From Pseudoalteromonas luteoviolacea (lineage in GTDB: Bacteria; Pseudomonadota; Gammaproteobacteria; Enterobacterales; Alteromonadaceae): a DNA stretch of 64,000 nt. Shown here in pieces: positions 57,724-64,000 of the stretch; position 1 is the stretch's first letter; each line of letters starts with the position of its first letter. The DNA lies in the NCBI RefSeq assembly GCF_001750165.1, contig NZ_CP015411.1, positions 4,646,001 through 4,710,000 of the forward strand, in the 5' to 3' direction. Made by a program: the position numbers and the translations under genes. The notes under the pieces are model-generated. The model was not told where the DNA came from, ran no database searches, and saw nothing but the letters and a program-made list of their open reading frames with translations.

Positions 57724-57754
57724 AAAGCCGTGCGTCTGGGTGCACGGCTTTTTT
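57724..57754. terminator. Terminator between protease and chitinase genes
   Basis: A 10-bp stem (aaagccgtgc 57724-57733, gcacggcttt 57742-57751) followed by T on the plus strand, between the convergent genes. Confidence 0.75.
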
Positions 57755-57777
57755 CGTACTACCTTCTCAAGTTACCA

Positions 57778-59397
57778 CTAGAATTGACAGATGAACTGCC
57801 AGCTGCCATCACTCCCCGGTACTGATCGCGTCCACCAATTCGCTTCATAAACGCTGTTTTGATGACGAATACGCTGTCCAGCAGCCGCATGGTCGCCATT
57901 TGGAAAGTTGGGATGTACAACATACTGATTTGGATCGACTTGAATATCCACACACTGTGTTGGCTTATCAGGACCACCACTGCCATCACATTGATAGCTT
58001 GGCGCCATTCCCTGTGCCACTTCCCATTTAGCCGTCAGTAATGACGCGGGCCCATTTGTATCATGGGATAACTCCCAGTTCATAATGCCCCCAGCGCTAT
58101 CAAGCGCTAACTGAGTTTTCGTACGTATTGTTGGAATACCGTTATAATATGCGGTGCCGTCAGTATCTCGACACGCATTCGCAGCATCCTGTGCGACCAA
58201 CGTGTGATAAGCTTGCCATGTCGGACGAGAATAAAAAGGCACACCCAACACAGTTTTCTCTTTACTGAGTCCACGACCTTGCCAATATGCAATAGAATCT
58301 AATGCATATTGAAAACTCGAATGATCTGCATTATTTGCGTCGTAGGCCATCAAGTTTAAGAAATCAACATCTTGGAATACCGACTCCAAAACACCGCCTC
58401 CGGTGTAACCTAGCGCAACCACTGCGGCTGTTAAAAACTTCCCTTTTGCTTTGAGCTCAACACTGAGCTCTTTCATTAACAGCGCATAATTATTAGCTGA
58501 ACTGCCAGGATCTGGATATTCCCAATCCATATCAACGCCATCTAACTGATGCAACTCGACAAAGGCCATTAAATTGCGAATAAACGTAGCACGGCCTTCT
58601 GCACTGGCGGCAAAAGTCTCAAATGCACTGTCATCGCCCCCATTCCAACCGCCAACAGCAATTCCAACCTTTACGCCTGATGCTTGTGCAGCACTCACTA
58701 ATTGCTTCATCTTTGCTAGGTTTTCAAGTGGCTGTAATGACCCATCGGCATTTGGGAGCAAGAACGAGTAATTTATATGCGTCAGCTTATCAAATTGAAT
58801 GTCGGCAACTTGACCTTGCCAGCTAGGAAAGTAACCGACAATCTTAAAACCACTTGGAGGAACAATAACATCGTCCGCCACAACCGTAATATTACGCTTA
58901 CCAGAGCTGGCCCGCCCATTTTCATTATCAACAACTTCAGCTTGGATCACATGCTCGCCCAAGCCTGTCGCTGTCCATGTTACTTCATAGGGTGCTGTGT
59001 TATCCGTCGCAATCACCACATCATCGACTTTGAAATCCACATGTTTGATTGGTACATTCTTTGGGTGACTAGCTGTCGCTTTTATTACAACTGGAGACGC
59101 AATAATATGGCGACTTTGATCCAATGGTGTGTCAAGCTTCACGATAGGCAATGGAGCTCCAACAGGATCGCAGATCCCCTCCTTACGCCATACGTTTTGT
59201 GGCTCTGAATACAACGCGGGATCTTGATTTTGTGTCCACCACTTGGCCGTATATTTAGCTGCTTGGTGTTGTACTTCCATACCGCCTGTGTACACTTTCG
59301 TTGCCTGCCAATTGCTTAATTGACTGCAGTCCAATGCCATCGTTGGCACACTGATAAGGCCAAGTGCAGCCATGACTGCTAAATTGAGTGTTTTCAT
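57778..59397 (-). CDS. Secreted GH18 chitinase with two chitin-binding modules
   Basis: A 539-residue endochitinase. After the signal peptide (ending near TMA) comes a CBM5/12 module (WQATKVYTGGMEV...YTAKWWT), then an Ig-like domain (about 75-175), then the GH18 barrel. The barrel contains GIAVGGWNGG and the catalytic DGVDMDWEYP, with acid Glu293. A second CBM5/12-like module ends the protein (YEANWWTRSVPGSDGSW). It degrades chitin to oligomers that the nearby GH20 enzyme can finish. Confidence 0.95.
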   Translation of the reverse strand: MKTLNLAVMAALGLISVPTMALDCSQLSNWQATKVYTGGMEVQHQAAKYTAKWWTQNQDPALYSEPQNVWRKEGICDPVGAPLPIVKLDTPLDQSRHIIASPVVIKATASHPKNVPIKHVDFKVDDVVIATDNTAPYEVTWTATGLGEHVIQAEVVDNENGRASSGKRNITVVADDVIVPPSGFKIVGYFPSWQGQVADIQFDKLTHINYSFLLPNADGSLQPLENLAKMKQLVSAAQASGVKVGIAVGGWNGGDDSAFETFAASAEGRATFIRNLMAFVELHQLDGVDMDWEYPDPGSSANNYALLMKELSVELKAKGKFLTAAVVALGYTGGGVLESVFQDVDFLNLMAYDANNADHSSFQYALDSIAYWQGRGLSKEKTVLGVPFYSRPTWQAYHTLVAQDAANACRDTDGTAYYNGIPTIRTKTQLALDSAGGIMNWELSHDTNGPASLLTAKWEVAQGMAPSYQCDGSGGPDKPTQCVDIQVDPNQYVVHPNFPNGDHAAAGQRIRHQNSVYEANWWTRSVPGSDGSWQFICQF

Positions 59398-59776
59398 ACC
59401 TTTATTTCCATGTTGTTAGCCAGCGTATGACGGCGAGCTCTGGCTGGCTGTTATCCAATAATAAACCCGCCCGCTTCCAGAGTAACAAACTGTATAAAAA
59501 TCACCCAGACCATATCGCGACTCTCAACTTGAAAGATTATAATATTTGCAAATGTGTCACACCGGGATCCAAGCTTCGCGCTGTGAAAACACGCCAAGCT
59601 ATATATCGGAAATTAATAACTATAAAAATGTGAAGCGTCGTACTTGTCTATTAAAGCACAAGCGAAATGTATAAATGTCACTGACGATACTCAGATATTT
59701 GCTGTCTGAGCATAAGTCCTTAACACTTCATGGCCAAAACAAAGCTGACCTAGCTATCCAACCAATACCTTCCCCC
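59398..59776. other. Intergenic region upstream of the chitinase gene
   Basis: 379 bases between the chitinase start and the end of the solute-binding protein gene. An imperfect inverted repeat (agccagc near 59419, gctggct near 59447) lies in the chitinase 5' leader. It could be a regulator site or leader hairpin, but nothing identifies it. No gene seen. Confidence 0.45.
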
Positions 59777-60574
59777 TTACTTTGCCTGACCAAGTTGACG
59801 ATAGCGGGAAACCAAAGCAGTGATCTGCTGCTGTAATTCAACAATTGCCAGGTCTATTTTTAACCGCTCTGACGGTGTGAACTTTTCCTTGCGTAATAAA
59901 AAATGCACTTCGTTATCGTGGACCGGATAATCCCAAACATGAATGGGCTTTTCACTCCACTTGTGACTAAGGTAATTACCTGTAATTTCATCTTCAATAA
60001 TAAAATCAACACGCTGTTTGGCAAGCAACTCGATGCGTCTTTGAATCGTTGAAATACCGATGAATTGATTTCCAAACCGATCTTGATTGGCCAAAGATTT
60101 AATCTCTTCACCATAATAGGAACCAATACTCAAACCAATTGTGGCTTCAGAGCTCAATAAAGCCATTAGCGAGTAAACTAATTCAGGTGGCTTTAAAGAA
60201 AATAACCGCATTCTTTCCATGCGATACGGCAGCGTAAAATGTCCCCACTGCTTGCGTTTGAAGGTATAACTCACCATCAGTACAACATCGACAACCCCTT
60301 TGGTCAACTGAGCAAAACTGCGAGCTGCTGAGGGCAAACGTACAAACTCAATACAAATACCTACACGCTCAAACACGATTTTTGCAATATCTATATCAAG
60401 CCCCAGTGCAACGCCTTCATCGCTCACGCTAGTCAATGGAGGCCAGCCAGCAACCACACCAACTTTGGCTTTAGTGTCACACACAGGGCTGAGATGATCA
60501 GTAGAGTGCTGAGCTGCTGACACGTGCCAGCTAGCTATCAGTGCAACAAGACTTACCAAGCAATATATTCGCAC
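59777..60574 (-). CDS. Periplasmic solute-binding protein, amino-acid type
   Basis: A 265-residue exported protein of the extracellular solute-binding family 3. It begins at a GTG with a signal peptide (ends near SAA). The fold signature is visible: GVVAGWPPLTSVSDEGVALGLDIDIAKIV and, later, a lobe with VDFIIEDEITGNYL. No ABC transporter genes are next to it, so it may serve as a sensor-type or orphan binding protein. Confidence 0.82.
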   Translation of the reverse strand: MRIYCLVSLVALIASWHVSAAQHSTDHLSPVCDTKAKVGVVAGWPPLTSVSDEGVALGLDIDIAKIVFERVGICIEFVRLPSAARSFAQLTKGVVDVVLMVSYTFKRKQWGHFTLPYRMERMRLFSLKPPELVYSLMALLSSEATIGLSIGSYYGEEIKSLANQDRFGNQFIGISTIQRRIELLAKQRVDFIIEDEITGNYLSHKWSEKPIHVWDYPVHDNEVHFLLRKEKFTPSERLKIDLAIVELQQQITALVSRYRQLGQAK

Positions 60575-60655
60575 AAACGCCTAACTAATTACGCAACCAT
60601 TATATAAGTGTAGCTGCTAAATGAGGCCTTTCTCGCTGAAACAATACACCAATTA

Positions 60656-61594
60656 TCAAACGCCATATTCGTTACGAAAAACTAAGCACTTTAATCCACC
60701 TTGTGGATCAATATCTTCAAATACAGACGGATTTTCAAGACGCTCAATAAACAGCATTGATGGCGCTTCCCTATGCATTTCATCAATCAGAAATTGACTT
60801 TGAACCGAGGGATCATTCACACAGGCAAGTACAGTTGCCTCAGGACAAAGTAATTCTGGTAGTTTTCGTAGAATACGCTGATAATCCTTAGTCAGTGCAA
60901 AACTGCCTTTTTGGAAGGTAGGAGGGTCAATGATCACTAAGTCATAAGGACCAAATTTACGCAATTTACCCCAAGATTTAAAAAGGTCATGTCCTAAGAA
61001 AGAAATATTTTCTAATGTATGCTCATTGAGCTGATGATTACGTTTCCCTTGTTTTAGAGCCGCTTTGGCCATATCCAAATTAACCACTTGCTTGGCACCG
61101 CCAGCCACTGCTGCGACAGAAAAGCCGCAAGTATATGCGAATAGATTAAGCACTTTTTTGTCTTCGCTATGCTCTTTCACCCAGCTACGGCCGTTACGCA
61201 TATCCAAAAACAAACCTGTGTTTTGCTTTTTACCAAGTGACAATTCAAACTTTAAGTCATTCTCAGTAATGACAACTTGCTCTTCAAGCGCACCAAACAA
61301 GACCTCTACTGAATTATCTTGCCGATACCTGTGTTGAATAAAGACACATGTGAGCTTGTTCTGTTCCACACCGCGACTTATAAAGGAGCGTAAACACTGG
61401 CGAAGTGCCTCCATCCAATCATCATCTTGCTCTTTGAAAACTGTACACATGATTTGCCCTGACAACCAATCAATAGTCAATTGCTCAAGCGATGGGTAGC
61501 ATCGGCCTCGGCCATGGAAAAGACGTGCAGCCTCATCGGGAAGCTCAGTTAATTGTGAAAACACCTGCTGTAGAGGTGAAAAATCAAATTGCAT
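60656..61594 (-). CDS. RlmI-like SAM-dependent methyltransferase
   Basis: A class I methyltransferase of about 312 residues (start taken at 61594; an ATG 11 codons upstream is possible). QNTGLFLDMRNGRSWV, LNLFAYTCGFSVAA and VIIDPPTFQKGSF match the C-terminal catalytic domain of 23S rRNA cytosine methyltransferases such as RlmI and RlmL. The N-terminal PUA domain of RlmI is not evident, so the substrate is not settled. Confidence 0.85.
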   Translation of the reverse strand: MQFDFSPLQQVFSQLTELPDEAARLFHGRGRCYPSLEQLTIDWLSGQIMCTVFKEQDDDWMEALRQCLRSFISRGVEQNKLTCVFIQHRYRQDNSVEVLFGALEEQVVITENDLKFELSLGKKQNTGLFLDMRNGRSWVKEHSEDKKVLNLFAYTCGFSVAAVAGGAKQVVNLDMAKAALKQGKRNHQLNEHTLENISFLGHDLFKSWGKLRKFGPYDLVIIDPPTFQKGSFALTKDYQRILRKLPELLCPEATVLACVNDPSVQSQFLIDEMHREAPSMLFIERLENPSVFEDIDPQGGLKCLVFRNEYGV

Positions 61595-61840
61595 ACAATA
61601 ATCGCTAAAATTTAAATTTGAACGCAATTTTACTTAAATTAATACGAATGCCAAAATGATTTAGTTCATTAGCAGAATTAAAAGTTTCAACGTCATGATT
61701 GTGATGTACAGCAAAGGTAATATCACTAACCAATTTAAATATTGAACAATAAAAAACCACTTAGAATAAATACCCTGTACACAACTCTACCACGCGAGTA
61801 CCCTTAAGCTTTTGACCATTTTGCTAGTGAGAGTAAGTTC

Positions 61841-62494
61841 ATGAGTACCGCATTTTCTCGCCGTTTTGTGACCCTAGTTGAACAATTTGCTGGCGGTAAT
61901 AAACGTCAGTTTGCCGAATTGACAGGTAAATCACCATCACATATTTATCGTATTTGCCAAGGCCTTGGCCGCCCTTCAATGGCCTATCTTGAGCACCTAT
62001 ATAGCCTATTTTCTGTTGATTTAAACTGGTTATTAACAGGTGTACAGGCAGCGGATGCGCCAACACAGCACAGCCAAGAAGATTTACTCGTCGTGCCTAA
62101 ATTGGACGTTGAAGCCAGTGCGGGATTTGGTGCTATTAATGGTCAAGAAGATATTACCGAACAATTTGCACTAAATAAGCGCTGGCTGCAATCACAGCTA
62201 GGTGTTCACAGTGACCGCTTGGCTTTTGTTTCAGTGCGTGGTGATAGTATGTTACCTACCCTAGAACATGGTGACATGGTATTGGTTGATTTAAGCCAAC
62301 AGCAACCAAGTAAAGCAGGGGTTTATATTATTCAAACTCAAGATGGATTAATGGCTAAAAGACTTCAACAAAAATCAGATCATATTGCAGTGATCAGTGA
62401 TAACCCAGATTATCCAAGCTGGCAAATAAACTCCCAAAATGCAGAGCATCACGGCGTTGCTGGACGTATAGTCTGGTGTGGGCGTAGTTTGTAG
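61841..62494 (+). CDS. LexA/CI-like transcriptional repressor (S24 peptidase)
   Basis: A 217-residue repressor. The N-terminal helix-turn-helix covers RQFAELTGKSPSHIYRICQG. The C-terminal S24 domain has the Ser-Lys dyad Ser136 (GDSML) and Lys173 (LMAKRL), separated by 37 residues as in LexA. An Ala-Gly pair (ASAGFG, about residue 88) is in the right place for RecA-stimulated self-cleavage. No phage genes are adjacent, so it may be a stand-alone stress-responsive regulator. Confidence 0.88.
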   Translation: MSTAFSRRFVTLVEQFAGGNKRQFAELTGKSPSHIYRICQGLGRPSMAYLEHLYSLFSVDLNWLLTGVQAADAPTQHSQEDLLVVPKLDVEASAGFGAINGQEDITEQFALNKRWLQSQLGVHSDRLAFVSVRGDSMLPTLEHGDMVLVDLSQQQPSKAGVYIIQTQDGLMAKRLQQKSDHIAVISDNPDYPSWQINSQNAEHHGVAGRIVWCGRSL

Positions 62495-62603
62495 CCCCTT
62501 CGTAAAACATCAAACGGGACATTGTGGTGGCATTATATCAGCCACCTCTTCTATCCTACTCTCCGACATTTCTTATCAAACAAATACTCTACATCAAAGA
62601 GAC

Positions 62604-62734
62604 GCAAGGTGATTATCTTGCAAAAGGTTAGCGACAACGAACGCAGTGAGTACGCTCTTTTTGCGCAAGGTGATTATCGTGCAAAAGGTTAGCGACAGCG
62701 AACGCAGTGAGTACGCTCTTTTTGCGCAAGGTGA
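62604..62734. repeat. 61-bp tandem repeat, two copies plus a stub
   Basis: Copies at 62604-62664 and 62665-62725 differ at two positions; a third begins at 62726 and stops after 9 bases. Each unit contains gcaaaa...agcg and cgctctttttgc arms able to fold into a hairpin. A related but diverged hairpin lies between the 5S and 23S genes and ends in the same tgcgcaaggtgaa (62982-62994). Confidence 0.9.
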
Positions 62735-62776
62735 AATAAGCGAGTTTAACCGCTGCTAAGGAACTTAAACGCAAAA

Positions 62777-62804
62777 AAACCCGTCGCATTTCTGCAACGG
62801 GTTT
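62777..62804 (-). terminator. rRNA operon terminator
   Basis: Stem aaacccgt (62777-62784) and acgggttt (62797-62804), followed on the minus strand by a T-run. It lies just past the 5S 3' end. Confidence 0.85.
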
Positions 62805-62816
62805 CTTTTATTTGGC

Positions 62817-62933
62817 GCTTGGCAATGTCCTACTTTCACATGGGAAACCCCACACTATCATCGGCGCTATTTCGTTTCACTACTGAGTTCGGCATGGAGT
62901 CAGGTGGTTCCAAAATGCTATGGTTACCAAGCA
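62817..62933 (-). rRNA. rrf: 5S ribosomal RNA
   Basis: The reverse complement carries the conserved 5S core CCATGCCGAACTCAG and AGCGCCGATG, with complementary ends (TGCTTGGTAACC and GCCAAGCG). The exact ends are estimated from pairing. Confidence 0.95.
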
Positions 62934-63111
62934 AATTCTTGTCGTGCAAATGGCTAATGACGTCTTTTTGTCATTTCATTTGCGCAAGGTGAATTGATGC
63001 CTCATAAGAGTTTATCTATTCACAATGCTAAAATCTGGAAGCGTAATTAAATTCTTATCGTCTACTTTCTATTCTTAACTTCTAACAAGCTTAAAACCAC
63101 TTTGGCGTTGT
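62934..63111 (-). other. 23S-5S internal spacer
   Basis: 178 bases with no tRNA gene. It holds a hairpin (gcaaatg...catttgc, about 62945-62983) related to the tandem repeat downstream of the operon. Confidence 0.7.

Positions 63112-64000
<889 letters not shown>

Noticed and set aside
61841..62494. S24 repressor as evidence of a prophage
   Set aside because: No integrase, structural or other phage genes lie nearby and no attachment repeats are visible.
62604..62734. Tandem repeat as a possible CRISPR array
   Set aside because: Units are directly adjacent with no spacers between them, and no cas genes are present.
62934..63111. tRNA in the 23S-5S spacer
   Set aside because: No cloverleaf or TTCGA-type T-loop was found.

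Overview
The window looks like part of a marine gammaproteobacterial chromosome, most probably Pseudoalteromonas or a close relative in the Alteromonadales. This is an inference from family resemblance: the FabR, SthA and LeuABCD sequences, a rich set of secreted hydrolases and chitinases, a GlyGly-CTERM protein, and the end of an rRNA operon. No database search was possible.

Region 1 (1-23952) is a siderophore-type NRPS/PKS locus. Reading the minus strand in biosynthetic order, a FAAL-ACP-C-A-T protein (20233-14984) is followed by a one-module PKS, KS-AT-KR-ACP (14981-10614). A giant NRPS then runs off the left edge (10277-1) with the order C-A-T-E-C-A-T-C-A. Specificity residues read by eye give Ser for its first A domain and Gly for its second. 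The loading protein's A domain and the third A domain of the giant NRPS both have acidic pockets. A basic residue, then malonate with ketoreduction, then Ser, Gly and a second basic residue matches the known composition of alterobactin-type siderophores (4,8-diamino-3-hydroxyoctanoate, Ser, Gly, Arg). An MbtH protein, a PvdQ-like periplasmic acylase and a PvdS-like ECF sigma factor with a good Fur box upstream complete an iron-starvation theme.

Region 2 (23949-30389) holds small housekeeping or unknown genes and the leuABCD operon. A classic transcription-attenuation leader precedes leuA, but its Leu-rich reading frame is out of phase with the obvious ATG by one base.

Region 3 (30641-41917) is the most unusual part. 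A PKD/GlyGly-CTERM surface protein is divergent from five consecutive secreted proteins that follow a thermolysin-like metalloprotease on the plus strand. These are a Hint-domain protein, two MACPF/CDC-like proteins flanking a GEVED-domain protein, and a third, shorter MACPF/CDC-like protein. Hairpins sit at several cistron boundaries. I interpret this as a candidate secreted pore-forming system with its own protease.

Region 4 (41917-62494) contains fabR and a divergent fatty-acid desaturase with a FabR operator between them, sthA, a cupredoxin/porin pair, a GH97 glucosidase, an MFS transporter with an AraC regulator, and a chitin-degradation block. That block holds a GH20 hexosaminidase, a chitin-binding trypsin-like protease and a GH18 chitinase, with a pair of DJ-1/PfpI proteins between them. 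A periplasmic solute-binding protein, an rRNA-methyltransferase-like protein and an S24 repressor follow.

Region 5 (62604-64000) is the 3' end of an rRNA operon on the minus strand (23S partial, 5S, terminator). It is followed by a 61-bp tandem repeat.
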